From the IMG/VR virus record IMGVR_UViG_3300042691_018062, positions 1 through 25,997 of that record: a DNA stretch of 25,997 bases. One strand, written 5' to 3'. Within the stretch, counting starts at the first letter, position 1; the number at the start of each line of letters is the position of its first letter. Below the pieces are notes generated by a model. It was given only the letters and a program-made list of their open reading frames with translations, did not search any database and was not told where the DNA came from. Origin of the DNA: a virus. Below, piece after piece: positions 16,001-23,207 of this stretch. A program made the translations under genes and the position numbers.

Positions 16001-19000
16001 ATTGGCAACAACAGTGTTAGAAACAACAATAAGTGGTGCTGTTCCAACTGCGACATTAGAAATTAATCTTGATGCAGTGACATTCGTTCCAAACTGACCT
16101 GTGCCAGTAATCGTGAGCGATGCACCATTGACTGTGCCAGTGACACTTACGCTGTTGCCTGTAAATTGGTTTGCGACGAGACTTGCGGCAGCATTACGAA
16201 TTGCTACAGTGCTTGCTGTATCTGTTAATGAAGTGTTATATCCATCTAACAAGTCAACATTTAAATTAGCAACAACAGTATTTGATACAACTTGAAGTGG
16301 AGCAGTGCCTGTAGCAACAGTTGAAATTAATTGACTATCAGTTCTAACAGCACCACCAGACACATCAACTTTAGTTCCTGGCGTCATTGTTCCAACGCCG
16401 ACATTACCATCTCCACGGAAGATAACTCTATCAGCTGGAGTGTTGTTTAATGTTGCGTTGAAAATGAAACTTGAAGTGCCTTCGCCATTTACACCTAATG
16501 AGCCATCATTTTCTGTGACGACTTTAATACGAGCTTCGTTAAGACCACTGTTTCCATCTTGGTTCTTGAAGACAATAGCTGAACCACCGATACCTGTAAA
16601 GTCAGCGCGATTGGTTTCAATTAAGAGCATATCGGCAACATTCGTTGACGCGATAGTATCTTCAAAGATGTGTAAGCGAGTATTAGGATTTAATGTGCCA
16701 ACGCCAACTGTGCCACCCTTTGACACGACAATAGAATTACCAATCGTTGTTGTCGTTGCAAATTTAGCAACATTGTCTGTGGTGCCTTGAGTAGAAATAC
16801 CAGCACCCTGCAGACCTTGAACACCTTGTGATCCCTGCGCACCATCATTACCTTGAACACCTTGTACGCCTTGTACACCTTGTACTCCCTGAGCACCTTG
16901 AATACCAGCCGTACCTACAGTACCTTGTGCACCAAATATTCCTTGTGTACCTTGCGAGCCTTGAGAACCATTTGTACCATTAAATCCTTGTGCACCTGTT
17001 GCACCTTGATTGCCGTCATTTCCTGCAACACCTTGAGGACCAGTTGCGCCTTGTACACCTTGACGACCTTGAATGCCTTGTGTGCCTGGAGTTCCTGATG
17101 TACCTTGTGTTCCTGCTCCTTGCGTTCCCTGCGTACCGTCGTTGCCTTGAGGACCTTGGATACCTGTTGATCCTTGGAATCCGATACCTGCTGAACCTTG
17201 CACACCATCGCCACCCTGTACACCTTGCGAACCACCTGTTCCTTGTGAACCTTGTAGACCATTTGTACCTTGCGTGCCATCAGATCCTTGAACACCACCT
17301 GTACCCTGCGTTCCTGTTACACCTTGAGTTCCTTGTAATCCTTGGATACCTTGAATACCAATGCTTCCCTGCACACCCGTTGAGCCTTGAGAACCTGTTA
17401 GACCAGTTGTACCTTGTACACCTATATCTCCTTGTGTGCCCTGCGACCCGCCTGTTCCTTGAACTCCCTGAACTCCTTGCGGACCAATAGGACCTTGCGA
17501 ACCAAGAGTACCGTCAACACCCTGGGTGCCTTGCGTTCCTTGAGTGCCAAATGTTCCTTGTGTTCCAATTTCACCCTGAGTGCCTTGTGTACCTGTAGTT
17601 CCTTGAACACCTTGAGTGCCTTGCGTTCCGAATACACCTTGCGTTCCTTGTGTGCCTTGCGTTCCTGTTGTGCCTTGAGATCCTGTGTCTCCCTTGTCAC
17701 CCGTTCTTACGAAGGTAATGATGACATTTGTGTTATTAGGAAGAGCAGTTATACCATTAAGATATGCCGAAGGAACAGAAAAGTATCCACTCTGATATGC
17801 ATGGAATCCATTAACATTAAAGAATGCAAACTCAATGACATTAGCGGTGTTTGCAACTTTAAATGTGCCTTTGACTGTAGATGTAGAGTCATCAATCGTA
17901 TCAAGATATGCACTTACATTAACATTCGCGCCATCAAGTTGCGAAATATAAAGTCTTGAAACGCTTGCCCAGTTAGTATTATCAAATCTTAGATAACCAT
18001 TTCCTGGATCGGTGTTTGCTGTGCTTGTGCTGTACACATAATCAAACGAAGCACCACCGAACTCACCCTGCTCACCAACAATGCCCTGTGTTCCTTGAGA
18101 ACCAGTTGTACCCTGCGAACCTTGAGTTCCTTGTGTGCCTTGAGTGCCTTGTGCACCATCTTCGCCTTGCACTCCCTGCGTGCCTTGTGTGCCCAATACA
18201 CCTTGAATACCTTGTGTTCCTTGAACACCAATTTCACCTTGAACACCTTGTGTCCCTTGAGTGCCTTGTGTACCTGTAATGCCCTGCACACCTTGTGTGC
18301 CTATCGTGCCTTGAGATCCTTGTGTACCAAGTGTTCCTTGAGTGCCAGTAGTGCCTTGTGCACCACCTTGACCTTGAATTCCTTGTGCGCCATCTTCACC
18401 TTGTACACCCTGCGAACCTTGTGTACCATCTAAACCTTGTGTTCCAGTTTGTCCTTGGACACCTTGTGAGCCAGTTGTTCCTTGAACGCCTTGAGAACCT
18501 TGTGTACCATTTAAACCTTGTGCGCCTTCGTCGCCTTGAATACCAACAGTTCCCTGCGCTCCTTGAGCACCTTGTGATCCTTGAAGACCATTCGTGCCTT
18601 GTGTACCCAAGTCACCTTGAATACCTGTGATGCCCTGCACACCTTGTGGACCAACCCCGCCTTGTACGCCTTGGTCACCCTCAGAGCCTTGAACACCAGT
18701 TAAACCTTGTGTTCCTATAAATCCTTGTATGCCTTGTGAACCTTGTAGACCAAGAGCACCCTGTGTTCCTTGAACGCCAGTTTCACCCTGCGCTCCCATA
18801 ATACCTTGGATGCCTTGTACACCCTGCGCACCAACCTCGCCTTGCGATCCTTGAATGCCCAATACACCTTGAATACCTGTCGTTCCTTGTGGACCTGCGC
18901 CAGTTGGTCCTTGAGGACCTTGTGGACCATTAGATGAACCTTGCGCACCTTGAGTGCCATCAACGCCTTGTAGTCCTGGTCCACCGCCACCGCCGCCACC

Positions 19001-19546
19001 TCCTCCTCCAATAGAGTAGAAGTAAACATTCGTCATACCATTTGCGTTATTTGAAACAGCAACAGTAACACTTGATGTGTTAATAAAGTTTAATTGGCTG
19101 GTAAGTTTTAAACTTCCATTATTTGCAGAAGTGAAGAAAGTAGTTCCAACACCAGCAAGACCCTGAACACCTTGCGGACCTGCATTACCATTTGATCCAG
19201 CTGGACCACTTGGACCGAAATCGCCTTGTATACCTGTTGTTCCTTGAACACCTTGGATTGATGGCGAAGACTCAATAAGCGTAGTGCCATTTGAAATGAC
19301 TTCTGTAGAAGCAATGAACACATTATTAACTTCGAAACCATCTTCTTCACGATTTAAAGCAGATTCATCAACCTCTTGGTCAATGCCTGATGTGATAAAA
19401 TCTAAATTGCCAGTTTCGTAGGCTTCTGTAACTGCTTGTTCTAGAAGTGTGACTGTTGTATTAGCGTCTACTGCATTCGCAAACGCATTTGCTGTCGGTG
19501 TGATTGCCGATATCGAGTCATCTATGCAATTATTAGCTGTTGCCAT
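9647..19546 (-). CDS. Giant collagen-like tail fibre with C-terminal S74 self-cleaving chaperone
   Basis: At 3299 residues it takes up over a third of the window. Residues 1-97 are a non-repetitive N-terminus, probably the baseplate attachment. Collagen-like Gly-X-Y blocks follow at about 98-134, 190-497 and 616-916, with Gln very common in the third position (TQGTQG, VQGVQG). The first two are separated by a beta-rich insert and a run of ten glycines (180-189), and the last two by a globular insert (498-615). Residues 920-1400 hold modules such as NTRLHIFED and two copies of TAPLxVVSNTVVANLN. Residues about 1400-3000 carry some 13 copies of a YD.DNT.YYVDPN.TS-like module among Gly/Trp/Tyr-rich beta segments. 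The end is a peptidase S74 chaperone with SDRRLK (S3175 and K3180), then a coiled coil (3270-3293). It is probably a trimeric receptor-binding fibre. It starts three bases after gp5. Confidence 0.93.
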   Translation of the reverse strand: MATANNCIDDSISAITPTANAFANAVDANTTVTLLEQAVTEAYETGNLDFITSGIDQEVDESALNREEDGFEVNNVFIASTEVISNGTTLIESSPSIQGVQGTTGIQGDFGPSGPAGSNGNAGPQGVQGLAGVGTTFFTSANNGSLKLTSQLNFINTSSVTVAVSNNANGMTNVYFYSIGGGGGGGGGGPGLQGVDGTQGAQGSSNGPQGPQGPTGAGPQGTTGIQGVLGIQGSQGEVGAQGVQGIQGIMGAQGETGVQGTQGALGLQGSQGIQGFIGTQGLTGVQGSEGDQGVQGGVGPQGVQGITGIQGDLGTQGTNGLQGSQGAQGAQGTVGIQGDEGAQGLNGTQGSQGVQGTTGSQGVQGQTGTQGLDGTQGSQGVQGEDGAQGIQGQGGAQGTTGTQGTLGTQGSQGTIGTQGVQGITGTQGTQGTQGVQGEIGVQGTQGIQGVLGTQGTQGVQGEDGAQGTQGTQGTQGSQGTTGSQGTQGIVGEQGEFGGASFDYVYSTSTANTDPGNGYLRFDNTNWASVSRLYISQLDGANVNVSAYLDTIDDSTSTVKGTFKVANTANVIEFAFFNVNGFHAYQSGYFSVPSAYLNGITALPNNTNVIITFVRTGDKGDTGSQGTTGTQGTQGTQGVFGTQGTQGVQGTTGTQGTQGEIGTQGTFGTQGTQGTQGVDGTLGSQGPIGPQGVQGVQGTGGSQGTQGDIGVQGTTGLTGSQGSTGVQGSIGIQGIQGLQGTQGVTGTQGTGGVQGSDGTQGTNGLQGSQGTGGSQGVQGGDGVQGSAGIGFQGSTGIQGPQGNDGTQGTQGAGTQGTSGTPGTQGIQGRQGVQGATGPQGVAGNDGNQGATGAQGFNGTNGSQGSQGTQGIFGAQGTVGTAGIQGAQGVQGVQGVQGVQGNDGAQGSQGVQGLQGAGISTQGTTDNVAKFATTTTIGNSIVVSKGGTVGVGTLNPNTRLHIFEDTIASTNVADMLLIETNRADFTGIGGSAIVFKNQDGNSGLNEARIKVVTENDGSLGVNGEGTSSFIFNATLNNTPADRVIFRGDGNVGVGTMTPGTKVDVSGGAVRTDSQLISTVATGTAPLQVVSNTVVANLNVDLLDGYNTSLTDTASTVAIRNAAASLVANQFTGNSVSVTGTVNGASLTITGTGQFGTNVTASRLISNVAVGTAPLIVVSNTVVANLNAQFLGGNSVADLDNRYVNVTGDTMTGTLNMHASATEGHITFGSDAATSSGIRKHDDGEQEFYIYSKDALSQITIATGYDASVANPAKPTDGVTISLNRLGVGDFSTDEPAYKAHIKGDVYANGGHFRVSNNNGVIWETWGQRILATDTSYLRIRANSGIMLTDTAQAVKGYLYWDNASPETNFGLMNQNLGWAFRANTTESEVYGTFYFGNGYGNILYDRDNAAFFINPASNSVVSSVSSNRFNMIDMGDFITFYGDDGTQHSISSRNSSGNADDDIRINSYGSVFINLDSNNNNTSGADFRIGRHGAATGSIAQLGLFDVLGDDLYVYSAYSFRAPIFYDSDNTANYVDANNVSTLYLIASNDTRAAATDPQSYNSGIRWDFKQNSTNGLSDGGSFNGVMYWRKYGSTTDWTGGGAVELAYSDNARLWMRYGSSTSWGAWKRVVFGDNFDNGGIIQTSGSFRAPQFVDSDNTAYYVDANSTSVLFNLNVASNFITSGDIYAPRLIDTNNNAYIIDPAGTSELNAANVYGTWGWRAGSQIQLYTSAGTVRGYLQSTDTDDAHLIIATSGGEDISFRDGGLAGDWNMIIRGDGNTLVREDIQARRFVDRDSTGYYLNPQDYSRLGRIVLDQARINTTTYPIGHYTPGETVFEFDSAWTNDQLQAYFNSASVSWVADSTAPGGYAIQIVGGVNVGGVYSSGFPYIPVDQDDIFYMEVWIKNISGTNGHYMGSIDFNESFSSLGGNPGSFGYWVMSNSGPGAGPSAWTKYSGYITGFGSATGQFRTGTKYFTPQALFNYTGGGTSYISGWKCIKVSQQGNRSIIGRTGSIADNVTYALDIYHPTDYRQLRVRAASAPLIKFSGGYNGGNGAEFYQTAAGRLIFNINGSQSALSSYPGPYTEIYGSTRSPLYYDIDDTATRWDSNLFVLRGSSPTIYFRDTDNYVAMLHNNSNLFYLLRANAADTESWTTAGTNGNWPVYWDLTNNDMYAGRDIYGYNFYARASTGFYIDPDSTSNMRSLVVGGQDNGTAIFYRSSNPYTIGNSDAVVMVSDRSNSDWGVYVDKSGFDYGVRVDVTGGASYGYGLYNGSSWRYRVAGGGEIYGTIFYDIDSTGYYVNPPESTQLHRVYADNWFRAQGNVGFYWETHDTRIFSQNSTYIYTRSDNGWIYQDRSASNRGYVYFDGNGFGLLSAAGSWAVNINPSNYRLVTIGGAGPAWNAHSTDEGVRLMFGGGDSDAQGNYYIGTNKENYGGNYNKLDIRWHTGIRMGAQPGYGGIRFYDTEDLGTEIFHIGKSGNFVQAAYSARAPIFYDVDTTYFFDGDNAGFDAGRIRGAWTHGPNPTWGTYLRVGGNGDSGDWAQVMTTNGNLHLDPRRGGYHTYLNWYAGNLVYVENQIQATTFADRNDPSYYADFNSLTNWQGLTTRSKAQIGLAGQDRSSAQYYAQRPSITTDRDYWTGSFGWGTVDMNTVADWGSGFIDSWSSPGNQPAGSSHWVGTQAYHYTNGSARYGWQMVGGPISGLWFRNTWSTFSGWRKLMMYGLNENSTDIWTSIMYDSNDGSYYSDPNGTSRLNVIHTNESYTDGWWRNYTSGRGLYNQSSAMHVYSNSGYIKMSGGGYSYGGVQMLVNYESDTRGWTGYWDGSGFGMLNSSGNWQIRIEYGNANMELYRITYGNDFRAYIYYDRDNTGYYFGSGSGSAQFSSAYANDWFRPQGCVGLYFQSYGRGIWSPECEGNPYGHIATYGGGRNGWYGYGAGSRWTLMTTVGDNFGLHDNSRGNWLWYWDGGYTRWNYGYNYFSGDLRGPIFYDHDTAWYFDGNGTTRMNVATVAGGLYSIWWEPYGVGGNSGNGGHAYRIFQEGGGWGFPYPDLRIAYHVGIKFGANPSYEGMRFYTDYDMSGIVWQFNGGSNYAYQYTWTNLTGYHGIYSGLNGAHFYPNNASYGSWKIDGSRNGWGGIEFGFANTSLMMNTDTYGFHWNAVGWRFYVSGGTGHFPGNVIAYWSDRRLKENIKELARGEGIDLIYKLKPSRFNWKKEAEQVTGGVITGGTEEVSVIAQETQEVLPNAVVINMTAKKGIEIDGEILDDYLTINYDKITPYLIQAIKDLKDEIEDLREELRKEKNRNGFN
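10555..15350 (-). repeat. About 13 degenerate YYVDPN-type modules in the fibre shaft
   Basis: Short related segments recur, each ending a longer beta-rich unit. Examples are FYDSDNTANYVDANNVSTL, FVDSDNTAYYVDANSTSVL, FVDRDSTGYYLNPQDYSRL, FYDIDSTGYYVNPPESTQL, MYDSNDGSYYSDPNGTSRL and FYDHDTAWYFDGNGTTRM. Spacing varies from about 40 to 330 residues. Several of the larger units between them are also alike (for example NWFRAQGNVGFYWE and DWFRPQGCVGLYFQ). They are degenerate at the DNA level, so the duplication is old or under strong selection. Confidence 0.75.
16799..17701 (-). repeat. Collagen-like block 3 of the fibre
   Basis: This stretch codes for about 300 residues of mostly uninterrupted Gly-X-Y (residues 616-916), starting GDKGDTGSQG and ending LQGAGI, with small breaks such as GAGTQG and GIGFQG. 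At the DNA level it is a degenerate 9-base repeat. It joins the globular insert to the NVAKFATTTTIGNS module. Confidence 0.9.
18056..18979 (-). repeat. Collagen-like block 2 of the fibre
   Basis: This stretch codes for about 308 residues of Gly-X-Y (residues 190-497), dominated by TQG, VQG, IQG and SQG triplets, and begins right after the ten-glycine run. Proline is rare and Gln and Thr are common, as in bacterial and phage collagen-like proteins that lack hydroxyproline. Confidence 0.9.
18980..19009 (-). repeat. Ten-glycine run in the fibre
   Basis: Residues 180-189 are ten consecutive glycines coded by mixed GGN codons, between a beta-rich insert and collagen-like block 2. It is probably a flexible hinge. 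Mixed codons make replication slippage less likely than in a pure repeat. Confidence 0.9.
19145..19255 (-). repeat. Collagen-like block 1 of the fibre
   Basis: This stretch codes for about 37 residues of Gly-X-Y (residues 98-134), including DFGPSGPAGSNGNAGPQG. It is richer in proline than the two later blocks. It follows the N-terminal attachment region. Confidence 0.85.
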
Positions 19547-19549
19547 TCG

Positions 19550-21133
19550 TTAATCTGCTGTTCCTTGATTTTGTAATCGTATTTTATCTTTTTCCAAAAA
19601 TCCCATACTGTCTGTTGGCTCTTTCTTAAATGTTGGTTTCGTAGGACGATATTTAACCACTGGCGGATTTAATTTTTTCGCACGACCCGCATCATCTGGC
19701 CAACTTGGACTAAATGATACGGAAGGCAATATATTAGTAACAGCACTGTTAAATGTTGATAACAAAGTTTCAGTCCAAAAGTTAGGACCGCCAACCACTA
19801 CACCACTATTTAACGGAGTTGGTGGAGTTCCTAATTCTATTCCTTGGGATTTTAATGCAGCTAATAATATGGGACTTGGTATGTTTGGTGTCGAATTGAG
19901 TGAAGTGACGCCACCAGAATGAAGTCCTGCAGTATAGCCACCATACAACCTTAAATGCCCTTCTGAGCGAACATTTACGATACCCAATGCAGAAACATTT
20001 GCTCGAGAAGAACCATGTAAATCTAAATTCTTTTGCGCAGTAATTTTAACATTATATCCGCTGATATTAATATCACCGCCAGATTCTAAGCGAAGCCCAT
20101 TACACTGCACAACAAGTTCACCATTAATTTTTAAGAACATATCTGATTGCACAGTTTGGTCTTTTGCGCCATTAATATAGGTGCGCTCATTGCCCATAAT
20201 AATATTGTACTTATCTTTAAATGACTTTTCTTTGATAGAGCCTGATGGTAAGAATTCAATTGTTGAGCCAGTGCGATGAGATAACTGCACACGCTCATAG
20301 TCTGGTGTGTCATCCATTTCAAAGGCATGTCCAGATTCAGTTTCTTGAACATGATTGAATGGATACTTGGCATTATATGACGGAAATGGTTCACTCCACA
20401 CTGCTTGGATTCTTCGCTTCTTAAATGATTTTGGATTCTTACTAACTTCTGTTTCTTTTCCAGTTTTAGGATCTTTAACTTTATCTTTTTCTTCGTAACT
20501 TTTTTCTTGAAATTTTGCGCTGGTAATATTTGTAATTCTATTTTTGCGCTGAAAGTCAATAGCAGTTCCTGAAATAGAACGAGAACGAACACCTAATGAT
20601 GCTCCAGTATTTGCACTCTCAATTCTATTTGGACGAGCTAGACGACTAACTGTTGGTTCATTTAAGCGGTCAGGATATCTTTTAGCAAAATCGTCCGTGA
20701 TCGCAGGTCCAGCAGCATTAATTTGAACTTTAGATTCAGCAACCTTTCTGGGGAATAGTGGATTTGTGTTAAGTGCCTTTTGCTCATTGGTATATGGGTC
20801 AGTGAATCCATTGTTTGACCCGAGTTGTTCTTCTGGGATACCAGGAACAGTTCCCATAATGATTGGATACTTACCTTCCTTACCATCAGCAAAAAATCCG
20901 AATACAAGAGTTCCTTCAGCTGGTGGCTGAACTGCATTTCCACCATAAGGAACAACTGGATGAGCCCACGGCAAATCATCCACAGGAATATCAATCTTGT
21001 TATCACTGTGCCATCCGAATGCACGAACTTTACAACGTCCAAGATTGAGTGGGTCTAATCGGTTTTCTACGACACCGAACCACCAAACGAAATTGTTTAA
21101 CCCCATAAAATCGGGTGTGTCATTTTCAATCAT
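19550..21133 (-). CDS. 5: Baseplate hub/spike protein gp5-like, without visible lysozyme domain
   Basis: This is a 527-residue protein (T4 gp5 is 575). Residues 12-97 form the OB-fold type domain, with FVWWFGVVENRLDPLNLGRC, PPAEGTLVFGFF and KYPIIMGTVPG. Residues 258-300 match the VgrG/gp5 core (HVQETESGHAFEMDDTPDYE and LSHRTGSTIEFLPSGS). Repetitive strands of the needle follow at about 305-410, with NGELVVQCNG and SGGDINISGYNVKITAQ. The middle, 100-255, where T4 gp5 carries its lysozyme, is a charged low-complexity linker (KSYEEKDKVKDPKTGKE) with no lysozyme motif. Residues 410-527 are an extra proline- and lysine-rich tail. It acts as the trimeric central spike with the gp27-like protein just upstream (one-base gap). 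The start is the ATG at 21133. Confidence 0.9.
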   Translation of the reverse strand: MIENDTPDFMGLNNFVWWFGVVENRLDPLNLGRCKVRAFGWHSDNKIDIPVDDLPWAHPVVPYGGNAVQPPAEGTLVFGFFADGKEGKYPIIMGTVPGIPEEQLGSNNGFTDPYTNEQKALNTNPLFPRKVAESKVQINAAGPAITDDFAKRYPDRLNEPTVSRLARPNRIESANTGASLGVRSRSISGTAIDFQRKNRITNITSAKFQEKSYEEKDKVKDPKTGKETEVSKNPKSFKKRRIQAVWSEPFPSYNAKYPFNHVQETESGHAFEMDDTPDYERVQLSHRTGSTIEFLPSGSIKEKSFKDKYNIIMGNERTYINGAKDQTVQSDMFLKINGELVVQCNGLRLESGGDINISGYNVKITAQKNLDLHGSSRANVSALGIVNVRSEGHLRLYGGYTAGLHSGGVTSLNSTPNIPSPILLAALKSQGIELGTPPTPLNSGVVVGGPNFWTETLLSTFNSAVTNILPSVSFSPSWPDDAGRAKKLNPPVVKYRPTKPTFKKEPTDSMGFLEKDKIRLQNQGTAD

Positions 21134-21134
21134 A

Positions 21135-22487
21135 TTAAGACGCTACCGCTTTTTTATACTCTTGATTGTTACCTGTTGCACCACCATACGCTGCTCTAGA
21201 AGAATTTTTACACAATTCAAGTGCAGTTTCGTAACCTTCTGCTTCAGCAAAGGTATGTCGAACTGCAGTAATTAAATATTTTCCTGATTGGTATGGATCA
21301 AGCATTCTTTCGTTAGGATCTTCCTGCGTGAACCCTGGTAATTTAAAGTCTACTACAAACCCTACAGTGTAATTTGGATTTCCTGGTACAGTGCATCGCA
21401 ATTTAGTATTATTTAATATTGCTAACTGCATCTCTCGTTGCATCAAAACCTTTTCAATATTGGTATTTTGCACGCGAATACCTCTATCTAAAAAGTATTG
21501 AGAGTTGGTTTGATCATAATTAGTCAGCGCATACTTAATATGAGTCCCATATTCATCATATACTGTTTTACCATCTCTGTTTGTTGCAAACCCCACAGGA
21601 AGTCTTTTTTCAAGAAGTGAACTATCGGCGCCTCTATTGGTTAAAGAGTTTGTGATGGTAGTATACTTTTGTCGAATTAAATCTAAAGTGCGTAGAGTTC
21701 CAGAAAATGCAGGTTTTTTAGTTGATGCCAGCATATCAAATGAATTATCAAATACAAACTTCATCATTTCATTTGTATTTTGTTGTGCTGAGTTATTCTC
21801 ATCATTGTACATCTTCGCCGTACTGTATTTTAATTCAGCAATTGGATTTTGACTCATTAATTTTTCAAGAGACTTAAAGTTAAATCCTTGGTTGTTCTCA
21901 TAGAATAAAAATGGGGATCCTTGAAAACCGTGAGCATATTTCATAATCATTTCAATTGCTTCGAATGGCTTTTGCTGTGTAACTACAAACTCATTGAGTC
22001 CAAGAGAATCTTCAAAGCAGTCTAATTTCAGTTTAGATGGATTAATTTTTAAGTATCTCTTTAAAATTGAGATAATATATGCTGCAGCCGATTCATTTTT
22101 AAATGTGGTTGATATGGTTTGCTGATTCGAGAAGATCATTTCTTCTGAGCAAAAATGCAAAACATATATTTGACTTTGATTTCTTTCGCTAGGTTGTCTG
22201 CCAGTCGATTTATAAATTCTAAAAGTTTTTAAGTAACTTGTCTCATCTCCTGGCTTTTTAAATTTAATTCTAATATACTCAGTACCATTAAATCCTATTT
22301 GAGAATATAAATTAATTGCATCTGTAATTTGAATATATCCAGTTACAACTGGAGAGTATATGTTTTCAAAAATAGAAAGAACATCGAACTGGAATGTGAT
22401 GTTTTCAATTTTACCAGAAGGACTTATAATCTCAATTTTTTCAATTAGATTATCCTTCGCACTTCTGGCGGTGCGAGTATCACTCAT
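21135..22487 (-). CDS. 27: Baseplate hub protein, gp27-like
   Basis: This 450-residue protein is somewhat longer than T4 gp27 (391). It shows the pattern of the gp27 / late-control-D hub family: an N-terminal beta domain (FDVLSIFENIYSPVVTGYIQ near residue 34), then PFEAIEMIMKYAHGFQGSPF with LFYENNQGFNFKSLEKLM near 172-210, and near the end SGKYLITAVRHTFAEAEGYE followed by ALELCKNSS. In T4, a gp27 trimer forms the cup that joins the tail tube to the gp5 spike, and the two genes lie next to each other here too. The ATG overlaps the gp53 stop as ATGA. Assignment rests on pattern and position, because gp27 proteins diverge strongly. Confidence 0.8.
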   Translation of the reverse strand: MSDTRTARSAKDNLIEKIEIISPSGKIENITFQFDVLSIFENIYSPVVTGYIQITDAINLYSQIGFNGTEYIRIKFKKPGDETSYLKTFRIYKSTGRQPSERNQSQIYVLHFCSEEMIFSNQQTISTTFKNESAAAYIISILKRYLKINPSKLKLDCFEDSLGLNEFVVTQQKPFEAIEMIMKYAHGFQGSPFLFYENNQGFNFKSLEKLMSQNPIAELKYSTAKMYNDENNSAQQNTNEMMKFVFDNSFDMLASTKKPAFSGTLRTLDLIRQKYTTITNSLTNRGADSSLLEKRLPVGFATNRDGKTVYDEYGTHIKYALTNYDQTNSQYFLDRGIRVQNTNIEKVLMQREMQLAILNNTKLRCTVPGNPNYTVGFVVDFKLPGFTQEDPNERMLDPYQSGKYLITAVRHTFAEAEGYETALELCKNSSRAAYGGATGNNQEYKKAVAS

Positions 22488-23203
22488 GATCGATTACCGA
22501 GCATTCTATTTAATTCGGAAGATAAAGGTTCTAAGTATTCTTGTTTTAGTAGTTTAATTTCTCTTTTGTTCTCATTTAACTCAATTTCATAATCGTAAAT
22601 GCTTATAGGCTTTACTCGTTCAACAATCTGTAAAGTTGCAGTAGCATTAGCTGAGTTGGCAGTATTTTGCCCAGAATTATTGGCTTTAAAATAGATCGTG
22701 TTAGAAGAGTTGTGGGGATACACATATGCAACTGTTGGCGTATTTGCAAGCGTTATTAATGCATTATCTTTATAACTATATTGTTGTAGAGTTATGATTG
22801 TATTCTTAACATTTGTTGTTGTAATTCCAGCTTCGTTTAAAGTTGAGGTTGTTTCTAACACATAGTGGTGTACATTATCATACGCCTGTTCAATTCCAGT
22901 ATATCCATACTTTTTTAGAATAATACTTTCTAGCGCATTAATAGGTAATGGGAAATCAAAGTATGGATCTTTAAGATTATTGATGAGAATAATTGCCCAA
23001 TGATACTCTACATCACCATATGCTTTGTAGGCAACAATTTCTGGTGTGTCTCCATCCTGTAGTTGATATTTTGTGTATGCAGAAACAGAATTTATAATTT
23101 TACTATTAAATCGAACTCTAGATAAAACATCTGTTACTGCAACTGTTGAGTTGGCAACTAAATCAAAACTGTACAGTTTTTTAGGAAATTTATTAAAAAA
23201 CAT
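22484..23203 (-). CDS. 53: Baseplate wedge protein gp53
   Basis: The 239-residue protein has the gp53 hallmark N-terminus: FFNKFPKKLYSFD at residues 2-14, VTDVLSRVRFNSKI at about 23-36, and YQLQDGDTPEIVAYKAYGD followed by VEYHWAIILINNLKDPYFD at about 46-83. T4 gp53 is 196 residues. The extra length comes from a Thr/Asn-rich insert around 110-195 before a C-terminal helix (NENKREIKLLKQEYLEPLSS). gp53 caps the wedge by binding gp25 and gp6 and joins wedge to hub. The ATG at 23203 has AGGTAA upstream and follows the gp48-like gene by four bases. Confidence 0.92.
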   Translation of the reverse strand: MFFNKFPKKLYSFDLVANSTVAVTDVLSRVRFNSKIINSVSAYTKYQLQDGDTPEIVAYKAYGDVEYHWAIILINNLKDPYFDFPLPINALESIILKKYGYTGIEQAYDNVHHYVLETTSTLNEAGITTTNVKNTIITLQQYSYKDNALITLANTPTVAYVYPHNSSNTIYFKANNSGQNTANSANATATLQIVERVKPISIYDYEIELNENKREIKLLKQEYLEPLSSELNRMLGNRS

Positions 23204-23207
23204 TTAA

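Noticed and set aside
16853-18630. Several long plus-strand open frames opposite the fibre (for example 16990-17490, 17414-17959, 18095-18433)
   Set aside because: They are mirror products of the 9-base Gly-X-Y repeats: low-complexity Leu/His or Cys/Ser/Thr proteins that exist only because the repeat lacks stops in other frames.
16799-18979. Dense short repeats that could suggest a CRISPR array
   Set aside because: The repeat unit is 9 bases and degenerate, and keeps a Gly codon every three codons. There are no equal-length spacers, so it is collagen-like coding sequence.
18980-19009. Ten-glycine run as a slippage (phase-variation) tract
   Set aside because: The codons are mixed GGA, GGT, GGC and GGG, so it is not a homopolymer, and only the first few codons repeat exactly.
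20131-21042. Minus-strand frames out of phase with gp5
   Set aside because: They lie inside gp5 in another frame, are Lys/Leu-rich without domain pattern, and gp5 is secure.
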